From Telmatospirillum sp. J64-1 (GTDB lineage Bacteria; Pseudomonadota; Alphaproteobacteria; Rhodospirillales; Magnetospirillaceae), in the NCBI RefSeq assembly GCF_006980715.1, contig NZ_SBHN01000012.1:62001-126000 (forward strand): DNA of 64,000 bases, given 5' to 3'. The notes below the pieces were generated by a model that saw nothing but the letters and a program-made list of their open reading frames with translations, did not search any database and was not told where the DNA came from. The stretch's first letter is position 1, and each line of letters starts with the position of its first letter. The translations under genes were made by a program, and so were the position numbers. Below are positions 19,542-27,299 of this stretch, piece after piece.

Positions 19542-20561
19542 CTAGTAAATGAGTTCGTCTTCTTCGCGACCTTCCGAGATCACGATCTGACCGCTGGCGG
19601 CCAGTTCCTTGGCCATGACGACGATGGCGCTCTGCGCCTGGTCCACGTCGCGCAGACGGACCGGACCCATGGCTTCCATGTCCTCGCGCAGCATCTTGCC
19701 GGCACGTTCGGACATGTTCTTGAAGAACAGGTCCTTGACCGCGTCCGAACCGCCTTTCAGCGCAATCGCCAGCTTGTCCTTCTCGACGCTGCGCAGCAGG
19801 GTCTGGATGCCCTGGGCGTCGATGCGCACCAGGTCCTCGAAGGTGAACATGAGCTGCTTGATGCGCTCGGCGGATTCGCGGTTGCGTTCCTCCAGCGCAC
19901 TCATGAAGCGGTTCTCGGCGTTGCGGTCCAGGTTGTTGAAGATGTCGGCCATCAGTTCGTGGGCATCGCGGCGCGCGGTGCGGGCGAGGTTCGACATGAA
20001 TTCGGTGCGCAGCGTCTTCTCGACGCCGTCCAGAACTTCCTTCTGCACCGCCTCCATGCGCAGCATGCGCATGATGACTTCCATGGCGAAATTCTCGGGC
20101 AGCAGGGCCAGCACGCGCGAGGCATGGTCGGCCTTGATCTTGGCCAGCACCACGGCGACGGTCTGGGGATATTCGTTCTTCAGGTAATTGGCGAGCACCG
20201 CCTCGTTCACGTTGCCCAGCTTGTCCCACATGGTGCGGCCGGCGGGACCACGGATTTCCTCCATGATCATCTCGACGCGGTCCTTGGGCAGCGAGCGCAT
20301 GAGCAGGCGTTCGGTGCTGTCGTACGACCCCACCAGCGAGCCGGTCGAGGAAATCTGGTCGGCGAATTCCACGAACAGGCGTTCGACCAGATTGGAGGAA
20401 ATGGTGCCCAGCCCGGACATGATCTGGGAGATCTCCTTGATCTCCTCGTCATCCATCAGGGCGAACAGCTTGGCGGAATGCTCCTCGCCCAGCGACAGCA
20501 TCAGGATGGCTGCCTTCTCGGGGCCGCTCAGGCTGCGATAGTCTTCCTTGACGCGGGCCAT
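19542..20561 (-). CDS. fliG: Flagellar rotor protein FliG
   Basis: Rotor protein that meets the stator and switches rotation sense. 339 residues, normal. The N-domain starts with [17 protein letters not shown]; the middle domain has the EHPQ-type motif as EYPQ (about residues 128-131); the C-terminal domain carries the charged helix for stator contact ([16 protein letters not shown]) followed by the [17 protein letters not shown] segment. It starts 3 bases after fliF and 16 bases before fliH. Confidence 0.97.
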   Translation of the reverse strand: MARVKEDYRSLSGPEKAAILMLSLGEEHSAKLFALMDDEEIKEISQIMSGLGTISSNLVERLFVEFADQISSTGSLVGSYDSTERLLMRSLPKDRVEMIMEEIRGPAGRTMWDKLGNVNEAVLANYLKNEYPQTVAVVLAKIKADHASRVLALLPENFAMEVIMRMLRMEAVQKEVLDGVEKTLRTEFMSNLARTARRDAHELMADIFNNLDRNAENRFMSALEERNRESAERIKQLMFTFEDLVRIDAQGIQTLLRSVEKDKLAIALKGGSDAVKDLFFKNMSERAGKMLREDMEAMGPVRLRDVDQAQSAIVVMAKELAASGQIVISEGREEDELIY

Positions 20562-20564
20562 GGC

Positions 20565-22253
20565 TTAATTTTCCTGATAGAGCCAGTTGCGGATGATCGA
20601 CAGGGCTTCCTCGGGATGCTTGTCGACGATTTCGCCGATCTTGCGCATAGAGGAGGCCTTGACGCGGCCTTCGACCTTCTCGATGTCGATCAGTTCGTCC
20701 ATTTCCATTTCATCCAGCCCCATTCCGGGCACCGGGGCCAGCGCACCGCCGGGGCCGGTCAGGGCCGGGGCGCCGGTGGTCTGGTCGGTCAGCAGGCGGC
20801 GGCCGTCGGGACCGACCGGCTGGGACATGGATTCCACGGCCCGGCTGACCAGCGGGCGCAGGACCAGCAGCAGGAACAGGATGGCGACGATGGACAGGCC
20901 CAGGTTGGAGGCGACCTTCTCGAGGAAGTCGCGGTCCATGCCGAAGATCTTGTTGTCGTCGATCTCGGCGAACATGTCCTCGAAGTCGGCGAACTGCATG
21001 TTCACCACCTCGACCATGTCCCCGCGATTGCCGTCGAAGCCGATGGTCGACCGCACCAGGGAGGACAGCTGATCGAGCTGTTGCTGGCTGAGCGGTTCGT
21101 AGACCCGCTGCCCTTCGGCATTGGTGATCATGCGGCCATTGACCAGCACGGCCACCGACAGGCGCCGGACCTCGCCCAGTTCCTTGACGTGGTTGCGGAC
21201 CGTCTTGGAGATTTCGTAATTGACGGTTTCCTGGGTGCGGTTGGCGCTGCTCGAGGACCGTCCGCTACTGTTGAAGGCGGCATTCACGTCGGGCAGGTTC
21301 TGTTGCACCGTCACCGGGTTGCCTTCGGTGTCTTCCGACTGCTCGTTCTCGTTGATGGTGACTTCCGAACGCACCACGCGGGAATCGGGGTCGAAGATTT
21401 CCTCGGTGGTGGCGACGCGGTTGAAGTCCATCTCGGCGGAGACTTCGGCGCGCACATTGCCCACGCCGACCGAACGCTCGAGCAATTGCTCGATGGTGCG
21501 GGCGAGGCGGCTTTCATAGGCCAGGCGCATCTCTTCGGAAGAATGGGCCAGCATGTCCTGCTGGTTCTCGTAGCCGCGCGCCAGCAGTGTGCCGCGATCG
21601 TCGACGATGGAGATGCGGTGGGGTTTCAACTTGGGCACCGAGGCGGCGACCATATGCTGGATCGCTTCCACCTGCTGGCGGTTCAGCCGGGCGCCGCCTT
21701 CCATCTGCAGCACGATCGAGGCCGACGGCTCCTGCTCCTCGCGCGAGAAGAGTTCGCGCTTGGGCATGACCAGATGGACGCGCACATTGCGCACCCGGTC
21801 GATGGAGCGGATGGTCCGTGCCAACTCGCCTTCCAGGGCGCGCACCAGGTTCACGTTCTGCATGAAGCTCGTCGAGCCGAAGGTATCGGCATTGTCGAAG
21901 ACTTCATAGCCCAGCGAAGGCGCGCCGCCCGCAGGCAGCGAGGCTTCCGCCATCTTCACGCGCAACTGGTTCTTGAGATCGGCCGGAACCCAGATCTCGG
22001 TGCCGTCGCGGCGCAGCTGATAGGGCGCGCGTTCGGCTTCCAGGCGTTCGACGATGCGCCCGGAATCCGCCAGATCGAGATTGCCGTAAAGCAACTCCAT
22101 CTGCGGGCTGGAGACCCGCGCCATGATATAGATGAAGAAGGCCAGGATACCGATGCCGATGCCGGCCATGGCGGCCAGGCGCATGGGGCCCAGGCTACGC
22201 ACCGACTGAAGAAAAGCCTTCACGATCCCTCGCACGTTGCTGCGGTGGCGCAT
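20565..22253 (-). CDS. fliF: Flagellar MS-ring protein FliF
   Basis: Forms the membrane MS-ring, the first built part of the basal body. 562 residues: a membrane segment near 27-45, YscJ-type ring-building domains (about 50-220; LVMPKRELFSREEQEPSASIVL), a large periplasmic region with a Ser/Asn-rich stretch near 330, a second membrane segment near 448-466, and a C-terminal FliG-binding tail (SMRKIGEIVDKHPEEALSI). It heads the 12-gene minus-strand run. Its leader holds a CtrA-like box and a GGCA-N5-TGCC palindrome. Confidence 0.96.
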   Translation of the reverse strand: MRHRSNVRGIVKAFLQSVRSLGPMRLAAMAGIGIGILAFFIYIMARVSSPQMELLYGNLDLADSGRIVERLEAERAPYQLRRDGTEIWVPADLKNQLRVKMAEASLPAGGAPSLGYEVFDNADTFGSTSFMQNVNLVRALEGELARTIRSIDRVRNVRVHLVMPKRELFSREEQEPSASIVLQMEGGARLNRQQVEAIQHMVAASVPKLKPHRISIVDDRGTLLARGYENQQDMLAHSSEEMRLAYESRLARTIEQLLERSVGVGNVRAEVSAEMDFNRVATTEEIFDPDSRVVRSEVTINENEQSEDTEGNPVTVQQNLPDVNAAFNSSGRSSSSANRTQETVNYEISKTVRNHVKELGEVRRLSVAVLVNGRMITNAEGQRVYEPLSQQQLDQLSSLVRSTIGFDGNRGDMVEVVNMQFADFEDMFAEIDDNKIFGMDRDFLEKVASNLGLSIVAILFLLLVLRPLVSRAVESMSQPVGPDGRRLLTDQTTGAPALTGPGGALAPVPGMGLDEMEMDELIDIEKVEGRVKASSMRKIGEIVDKHPEEALSIIRNWLYQEN

Positions 22254-22309
22254 CAGGCGCCGTCGCCCCAGCCCTACCCATTTCGTGGGATAAACCTATG
22301 CACCCTATG

Positions 22310-22346
22310 GTGAAGAAGCCGTTAACACTGGGCAGTTTTTGCCCAG
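22310..22346 (-). promoter_or_regulatory. fliF leader: CtrA-like box next to GGCA-N5-TGCC palindrome
   Basis: On the minus strand TTAA-CGGCTTC-TTCA (22311-22325) is one base off the CtrA consensus TTAA-N7-TTAA. Directly upstream (22328-22346) is a perfect seven-base palindrome with a five-base centre, CTGGGCA-GTTTT-TGCCCAG. The palindrome core is the same as in the fliK and flgF control regions, and is proposed as a FlbD site. Repression of fliF by FlbD is known from Caulobacter; its presence here is inferred. Confidence 0.5.
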
Positions 22347-22432
22347 CCCCAAGAGGGGCGCAACCTAGCGGCGGGAAGGAGGTCTGACGAGGTCTTTCTT
22401 CTTGCGAGGAAATAAAAAATGAAGATGCGTGC

Positions 22433-22470
22433 CGCGAAAAAAAGAGCCCGCCGGAATCGGGCGGGCTCTT
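22433..22470 (-). terminator. Rho-independent terminator after flgD
   Basis: Strong hairpin AAGAGCCCGCC / GGCGGGCTCTT type (22443-22470), followed on the minus strand by a TTTTTTT run. It lies 29 bases past the flgD stop and separates flgD from the fliF promoter region. Confidence 0.85.
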
Positions 22471-22498
22471 AAGAAAAGTTAAGGGGTGACGCGGGGGT

Positions 22499-23170
22499 CT
22501 AGCTTTTCGGTTGAAAGCGGACGCTGCGGATCTGGTCGAGCGGAACGTAGAAATCCCCGAGCTCCAGGGTGATGTCTCCCTCTTCGGCGGCAACGCCGGT
22601 CACAAGGCCGGTGATGCGGGTGGGGATGACGACTGAAACCCCGTCCTTGTCGGTGGCCGTGGCGGTGACCTTATAGGTGCCGTCAGGCGCCTGCTGGCCG
22701 TTCTGGTCCTTGCCGTCCCATGTCAGCTCGTGCTCGCCCGCCGTGGTCTGGCCCTTGAGGGTGGCGACCACCGAGCCCGCTTCGTTGGTGATGGTGAAGG
22801 TCACTTCCTTGGAATCGGCCGGCGTGAGATAGCGCAGCTTGGCCGTGCCGTTCTGCAGGGGCAGGGCGTTCATGTCTACTTCGACGGTCTGGCCGATATA
22901 TCCCAGCGCGCTGGTTACCTGATTGCCCTGGTTCAGCTTGACCAGCTGCTCCAACTGCTGGTTGGTGCTGATCTGCTGCTCGACGCTGGCGAACTGCACC
23001 AACTGCGCCGTGAACTGGTGGGTGTCCATAGGCGAGAGCGGATCCTGGTTCTTGAGCTGCGTGGTCAGCATCAGCAGGAAGGTGTCCAGGTTCTCGGCAA
23101 GCTTGGTGCGGGCGCCTTCGCTGGCGCTGTTGGCGACATTGCTCGCGGAATTGACGGAACTGACGGTCAT
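22499..23170 (-). CDS. flgD: Flagellar hook-capping protein FlgD
   Basis: Scaffold that caps the growing hook and is needed for hook assembly; exported. 223 residues. The N-terminal 95 residues carry the FlgD signature (FLLMLTTQLKNQDPLSPMDTHQ, shortened here) with FTAQLVQFASVEQQ; the C-terminal part has the FlgD Ig-like/tudor domain (GEHELTWDGKDQNGQQAPDGTY). It starts 9 bases after fliK, so both share one transcript driven from the sigma-54 promoter at 24926. Confidence 0.95.
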   Translation of the reverse strand: MTVSSVNSASNVANSASEGARTKLAENLDTFLLMLTTQLKNQDPLSPMDTHQFTAQLVQFASVEQQISTNQQLEQLVKLNQGNQVTSALGYIGQTVEVDMNALPLQNGTAKLRYLTPADSKEVTFTITNEAGSVVATLKGQTTAGEHELTWDGKDQNGQQAPDGTYKVTATATDKDGVSVVIPTRITGLVTGVAAEEGDITLELGDFYVPLDQIRSVRFQPKS

Positions 23171-23179
23171 GGGACGCTC

Positions 23180-24868
23180 CTAGACCTGAATGTCGAGGCC
23201 GCCACGGCTGCTTTTGGCCGGGGCAGGTTGTTGTGAGGCTACGCTTTCTTCGGCGTTGCCCTGGGCATCGCCTTTGCCGTCATTGTGTCCGGAAGCCGTT
23301 GACTGGCCCCGGCCGCCTTGGCCGCGCAGTTGGAAATTGAGGGAATTGGAATCGGTCTGTAGACCGGCATCCTTCAAGGCCTGTTCGAGGCCGCGCGAAT
23401 CGCGCTGCAGCAGCTCCAGCGTGTCACGCTGGTCAGCGGTGACGACGGCCTGGATACGGCCCTCCGAGAGGTCCAACTGGACGTCGATGCGGCCGAGATG
23501 GGCCGGGCGCAGTTGGATGGTGATGCGATCCTGCTTCTCGGCCACGGCGCGCTGGATATGAGCGGCGACCTGGGTGGCCGGAGGCGTGGGCATGGCTCGG
23601 GGGGCTGCCTGGGCGGCGGCGGCGCGTTCCGTGGCGGCAGTCGACTGCACCTGGGTCGTGTGCAGGCTGCCCAAGGCGTCGCGGCTGGTACCCTCCTGGT
23701 GCAGGACGGGTTCCGCGGCGGCGGCCATGGCGGGCTGAGGAGGCTGGGGCTGCGCGGCAGGCGCGGGCTGGACCTGTCCCTGCGGAGCGGCGGCGGTCTG
23801 GGCCGGAGACGGGCCGTTTGCGGCCGTGGCGAGGGCGCCGGGCGTGCCGGCATTGCCGCCATTGGCAAGGCTGCCGGAGGTTTGCCGGGGCTGGCCTTCG
23901 GCGCCCCGGATTTCGGCCACGCGCGCCGTTTGGCGCAGGTCGGCCGCTTCGTCGGTCAGGCCGGGTTCGGCGGCTTCTTCGCCCGCCACCTGGGCAGGCT
24001 GACCCGCCTGGGTGGCCGTCGGGCGGGAGGGGACGCTGGCCGCCGTGGTTTGGGAAACCGAAACCTTGACGCTTGTCTCCGGGCTGCTGCCGGAATCGCG
24101 GATCACGGAAGAAAGCTCGGCGACCTGCCGGCGGAGCGTTTCCGTCTGCGGCTGGGCAGCCGTGGCCTGGGAGGCGCCATCCTGTTCCGGCGCCATGGCC
24201 TGTGTCGTTTGGGGCCGGGGCGCCTGCTGTTCCTGCGGCGTCTGGGCAGTCTGGCCCGCATTGGGCTGGGGCGCGGCTGCCGCCGTCTGGGGCGCTGCGA
24301 CTCCATGCGGCTGCTGGCCGGCCGGAGCGGCTTGCGCCGTCGCAGTGGCCGGAGTCTTGGTCTCGGCTGTGGTCACGACCTGAGCTTCGGTAGTGACGGG
24401 GGCGGCGACCTGAACTGTCGTTTCGGCAGTCGCGGCGCTTTCGCCGGTGGCGGCAGGCGGAGATTCGGCATCGGCCGGTGCGGTTGCCACGTCCTGGGCA
24501 GGAGCATCCGGCGTGTTGGCGGGCTCCTGCGCCTCGGCGGGGGGCGCCGTCTCGGCTTTTGCTTCCTTGCCGGGGGCCGCTTCGCCGCGGCTGCGGTTTT
24601 GTTCGGTGGTGCGGCTTTCGCGCACTGTTTCACGCCACTCGCGCCGTTCGGCGCTGGCGGCTTCTGCGCGGCGGCGGTCGTCCGCAGCGCGGCTGTCGTC
24701 GGAGCGGGACGGTTCCGGGCGCGCGGGGGGCGCCTCCTTGGCATCGGTACGGGCGTCGGCCAGCAGATCGGCGAATCCGTTCACGCCGCTCCTGCTGCGG
24801 ATATTGGCGTCCACGCTTTCGCTGCGGGGGCCAAGAATACCGATGATGCTGGTTTCCATTCCGCTCAA
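23180..24868 (-). CDS. fliK: Flagellar hook-length control protein FliK
   Basis: Secreted ruler that stops hook growth and switches export specificity. 562 residues; residues 40-420 are low-complexity, rich in Ala, Pro, Gln and Thr, as in many alphaproteobacterial FliK proteins. The conserved C-terminal domain (about 425-520) contains ITIQLRPAHLGRIDVQLDLS and the following TLELLQRDSRGLEQALKDAG helix. It is the first gene of the fliK-flgD unit and has a near-consensus -24/-12 promoter 58 bases upstream. Confidence 0.92.
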   Translation of the reverse strand: MSGMETSIIGILGPRSESVDANIRSRSGVNGFADLLADARTDAKEAPPARPEPSRSDDSRAADDRRRAEAASAERREWRETVRESRTTEQNRSRGEAAPGKEAKAETAPPAEAQEPANTPDAPAQDVATAPADAESPPAATGESAATAETTVQVAAPVTTEAQVVTTAETKTPATATAQAAPAGQQPHGVAAPQTAAAAPQPNAGQTAQTPQEQQAPRPQTTQAMAPEQDGASQATAAQPQTETLRRQVAELSSVIRDSGSSPETSVKVSVSQTTAASVPSRPTATQAGQPAQVAGEEAAEPGLTDEAADLRQTARVAEIRGAEGQPRQTSGSLANGGNAGTPGALATAANGPSPAQTAAAPQGQVQPAPAAQPQPPQPAMAAAAEPVLHQEGTSRDALGSLHTTQVQSTAATERAAAAQAAPRAMPTPPATQVAAHIQRAVAEKQDRITIQLRPAHLGRIDVQLDLSEGRIQAVVTADQRDTLELLQRDSRGLEQALKDAGLQTDSNSLNFQLRGQGGRGQSTASGHNDGKGDAQGNAEESVASQQPAPAKSSRGGLDIQV

Positions 24869-24925
24869 CCTATCTTGCTGACATCGTCCGGCCGGTACCG
24901 GACATCACCCAAGCCCTGAATGCTT

Positions 24926-24941
24926 TGCAATCCCCGTGCCG
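24926..24941 (-). promoter_or_regulatory. Sigma-54 (-24/-12) promoter for fliK-flgD
   Basis: Minus-strand sequence CGGCACGGGGATTGCA matches TGGCACG-N4-TTGCA at all but the first base. It lies 58 bases upstream of the fliK start. A perfect GGCA-N5-TGCC site at 25009-25021 sits about 70 bases further upstream, in an enhancer position. Confidence 0.8.
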
Positions 24942-25008
24942 AAGCGTGGCTTGGGTCTAGGCTGCATTTTTCCGGGGATTTTCCCCTGGGAACGGTGAAG
25001 GGGGGAGT

Positions 25009-25021
25009 GGCAGATTTTGCC
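25009..25021. promoter_or_regulatory. Candidate FlbD site upstream of fliK
   Basis: GGCA-GATTT-TGCC, a perfect match to the inverted repeat GGCA-N5-TGCC also found in the fliF and flgF/fliL control regions. Its distance from the fliK sigma-54 promoter suits an activator site. Confidence 0.55.
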
Positions 25022-25046
25022 GACCCGGCAAGCTTGGCCGGGTCGG
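25020..25046 (-). terminator. Hairpin after the flgI-flgJ-flbY transcript
   Basis: Ten-base perfect arms (CCGACCCGGC / GCCGGGTCGG) with a short AAGCTTG loop lie 9 bases after the flbY-like stop. On the minus strand the hairpin is followed by CAAAATC, not a T run, so termination may be weak or rho-assisted. Confidence 0.45.
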
Positions 25047-25054
25047 CTGTGATG

Positions 25055-25492
25055 TTACAGGGGTTTGTCGAGGGCGACCGGAGCCGTGCCGCTGCCGGTC
25101 AGGCGGCCGTTCTGGCCATAGCCCAGCGAGGCGCGGTCGTTGCCGCTGGTGGCAGCGTTCTTCACCGCATCCAGCACCATGCCGCAGCTTTCCAGCCGAG
25201 CTTCCAGCAACCTGCTGTTGGTTTCCAGGTGCCGTTCGAGCTTTTCGGCGGCGCTCTGCAGGGCATGGCGCGCGTCTTCTTCCAGTCCTTCGATCAGGCC
25301 CTCCGTCTCCGTCAACACGCGAAAGGCGCTTTCATAGGACTGGGCGGCATCGGCCTTGAGCGCGGCGGCTTCGGTCAGGTCTTCATTCCGGCTGGAGGCG
25401 AGAAGGCGGTTCTCGGCCTCCAACGCCCGGCACAGATGCTTGGTGGCGTCCAGATAAAGATCCACAGGATCAGCCAAGATGCCGCTGTTCAT
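25055..25492 (-). CDS. FlbY/FlgN-like flagellar helical protein
   Basis: 145-residue, almost all-helical protein with a Glu/Ala-rich pattern throughout, resembling FlgN-type export chaperones. The last 35 residues are Gly/Asn-rich (YGQNGRLTGSG). It overlaps the end of flgJ by 23 bases. The flgI, flgJ/cheL, flbY gene order is the one known from Caulobacter, so FlbY is the likely counterpart; the family is poorly characterised. A separate and clearer FlgN is at 52902. The ATG at 25492 gives the natural start. Confidence 0.65.
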   Translation of the reverse strand: MNSGILADPVDLYLDATKHLCRALEAENRLLASSRNEDLTEAAALKADAAQSYESAFRVLTETEGLIEGLEEDARHALQSAAEKLERHLETNSRLLEARLESCGMVLDAVKNAATSGNDRASLGYGQNGRLTGSGTAPVALDKPL

Positions 25493-25859
25493 CAGCCTTC
25501 TCCTCGATTTCGCTTGTCTGCGGGGCCTGCTGCATTTCCTGCTGGCGCATCAATTCGCGATAGACCGCATCGGCGATGCCCACGCCGCCGCGCTTGGCGG
25601 TGGAGGTGGCGTATTCCTCGACCAGCAGGGAGCGGAACATCTTTTCGCCATGGCCGCCACCGAACAGGCCGTCGGTTTCGATGTCGGTCATCATGTGCTG
25701 CATCATTTGCGACAGGAAGACGGACTCGAATTTCTCGGCGACCTCCCGCACCTCGTCGGAGGTCTTACCGGCGCTCGGCTTGGTGAAGTCGTCGATATTG
25801 GGCAGCTTCGGGGTCGTCTGGGCCAGTTGGCTGGCGAAGGGAGCGTTCTTGATATCCAT
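25470..25859 (-). CDS. flgJ: Rod-binding protein (FlgJ N-terminal domain type)
   Basis: 129-residue counterpart of the N-terminal half of FlgJ, which scaffolds rod assembly in the periplasm; the muramidase half is absent, as usual in alphaproteobacteria (called CheL in Caulobacter). The rod-binding signature EVAEKFESVFLSQMMQHMM is present near residues 38-58, then FGGGHGEKMFRSLL. The ATG at 25859 lies 2 bases after the flgI stop with AGGTG upstream; a GTG at 25865 overlaps flgI and is less likely. Confidence 0.9.
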   Translation of the reverse strand: MDIKNAPFASQLAQTTPKLPNIDDFTKPSAGKTSDEVREVAEKFESVFLSQMMQHMMTDIETDGLFGGGHGEKMFRSLLVEEYATSTAKRGGVGIADAVYRELMRQQEMQQAPQTSEIEEKADEQRHLG

Positions 25860-25861
25860 GA

Positions 25862-27013
25862 TCACATCACCTGGATTTCAGCCTGAAGGGCACCGGCAGC
25901 CTTGATCGCCTGAAGAATGGTGATCATGTCGCGCGGGCCGACCCCCAGGGCGTTGAGGCCGTTGACGAGGTCCTGCAGGCTGACCCCGCCGTCCATCACC
26001 GCCAGCCGGCGGTCGTCGTCTTCGTCGATCTCGATCTCGGTGCGCGGCACGACGGTGGTCTCACCGCCTTCCGAGAAGGGATTGGGTTGCGAGACCTGAG
26101 GCGTCTCGGTGATGCGGATGGTCAGGTTGCCCTGGGCGATGGCGACGGTGCTGATGCGCACATTCTCGCCCATGACGATGGTGCCTGAGCTTTCGTCGAT
26201 GACCACGCGGGCCAGTTGGTCGGGCTCGATCCGCAATTGTTCGATATCGGTCAGCAGGCCGACCACATCGCCGCGCGCCTGGGGCGGAACCGTCACCATG
26301 ACGGTGGCGGGGTCCAGCGACCGGGCGGCCTCGGTGCCGAGATAGGCGTTGATGGCCTGCGAGATACGCCGGGCCGTGGTCAGGTCGGGATTACGCAGGC
26401 TGATATTGACGGTGTTCATGCCGGCCAGGGCGAAGGGCAGTTCGCGCTCGACGATGGCGCCGTTGGCGATGCGGCCCGAGGTCGGCACGCCCCTGGTGAC
26501 GCTTTGCGCCGCCCCCTGGGCGGAGAAGCCGCCGACCGCCAGCTGTCCCTGGCCCACCGCATAGACCTCGCCGTCGGCGCCGACCAGCGGCGTCACCAGA
26601 AGCGTGCCGCCCAGCAGGCTCTTGGCATCGCCCAGGGCGCTGACGGTGGCGTCGATGCGGGTGCCCTGGCGTGCGAAGGGCGGCAGTACGGCGGTGACCA
26701 TCACAGCGGCCACATTCTTCGGCGAGAGGTTGGAGCTGTCGCGGGTGTTCACGCCCAGGCGTTCCAGCATGCCGATCAGGCTCTGGCGGGTGAAGGCCGA
26801 GTTGTTGAGGGTGTCGCCCGTGCCGTTCAGGCCCACCACCAGGCCGTATCCCACCAGCAGGTTGTCGCGCACGCCTTCGAAATCGGCGATGTCCTTGATG
26901 CGCGAATTGGCCTCGGCTGCCGGAGTGGCGGCAAGGGAGGCGAGGGCCGCGAAGGCGGCGACGGCGGCAGCCTTTGCGGCCGTGCGGCAGACGCTGGACA
27001 ACACCCTTCTCAT
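25862..27013 (-). CDS. flgI: Flagellar P-ring protein FlgI
   Basis: Periplasmic subunit of the P-ring bushing around the rod. 383 residues with a signal peptide (hydrophobic Ala-rich 10-30, cleavage expected after AAEA near 35). The mature part starts with the family pattern SRIKDIADFEGVRDN and LVGYGLVVGLNGTGD. The C-terminus has LQDLVNGLNALGVGPRDMI, also typical. A sigma-54 promoter lies 45 bases upstream, and flgE is divergent on the other side of the intergenic region. Confidence 0.97.
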   Translation of the reverse strand: MRRVLSSVCRTAAKAAAVAAFAALASLAATPAAEANSRIKDIADFEGVRDNLLVGYGLVVGLNGTGDTLNNSAFTRQSLIGMLERLGVNTRDSSNLSPKNVAAVMVTAVLPPFARQGTRIDATVSALGDAKSLLGGTLLVTPLVGADGEVYAVGQGQLAVGGFSAQGAAQSVTRGVPTSGRIANGAIVERELPFALAGMNTVNISLRNPDLTTARRISQAINAYLGTEAARSLDPATVMVTVPPQARGDVVGLLTDIEQLRIEPDQLARVVIDESSGTIVMGENVRISTVAIAQGNLTIRITETPQVSQPNPFSEGGETTVVPRTEIEIDEDDDRRLAVMDGGVSLQDLVNGLNALGVGPRDMITILQAIKAAGALQAEIQVM

Positions 27014-27057
27014 GGCGAACCTCTCACATCACACGGGCATTCTTGCAACCCTTATAA

Positions 27058-27073
27058 TGCAATTACCGGGCCA
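27058..27073 (-). promoter_or_regulatory. Sigma-54 (-24/-12) promoter for flgI
   Basis: Minus-strand TGGCCCGGTAATTGCA differs from TGGCACG-N4-TTGCA at one base. The -12 element is about 46 bases upstream of the flgI start codon. Confidence 0.78.
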
Positions 27074-27159
27074 AGGGAATGAATGGGCGTTTTCCTCATT
27101 CCCGGGGAAGAAGGAGGGGCGGTTTCGCGGTTCCGGGATGGGCAATATCGTCGCAGTAG

Positions 27160-27192
27160 GGAAATTCTTGCCGGGGCCGGGCCGTTCTTGCC
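27160..27192. promoter_or_regulatory. Two degenerate GGCA-N5-TGCC sites between flgI and flgE
   Basis: GGAA-ATTCT-TGCC (27160-27172) and GGCC-GTTCT-TGCC (27180-27192) each differ at one base from the inverted repeat seen upstream of fliK and flgF. They lie exactly 20 bases apart, so on the same face of the helix, between the two divergent sigma-54 promoters. A shared FlbD binding region is inferred. Confidence 0.42.
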
Positions 27193-27237
27193 GAGGGGCG
27201 GCGGGGCGGGAAGTGGCGGAAAGCGTGGCTTGCGCAT

Positions 27238-27254
27238 TTGGCATGGCTTATGCA
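27238..27254 (+). promoter_or_regulatory. Sigma-54 (-24/-12) promoter for flgE-flgL-flgK
   Basis: TTGGCATGGCTTATGCA has GG and GC at the correct 24/12 spacing and two mismatches to TGGCACG-N4-TTGCA. It lies about 46 bases upstream of the flgE ATG. Confidence 0.7.
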
Positions 27255-27299
27255 TCGGAAGGCGCAACTTGTGACGAAACCGTCTGCGGAGACGCTGCC

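Noticed and set aside
19959-22313. 784-residue open frame antisense to fliG and fliF
   Set aside because: Composition is Gly/His/Gln-rich with no family motif; it mirrors high-GC third-position bias over two certain genes.
23498-24919. 473-residue Gly/Arg-rich frame antisense to fliK
   Set aside because: Explained by the Ala/Pro-rich coding of the fliK linker read on the other strand.
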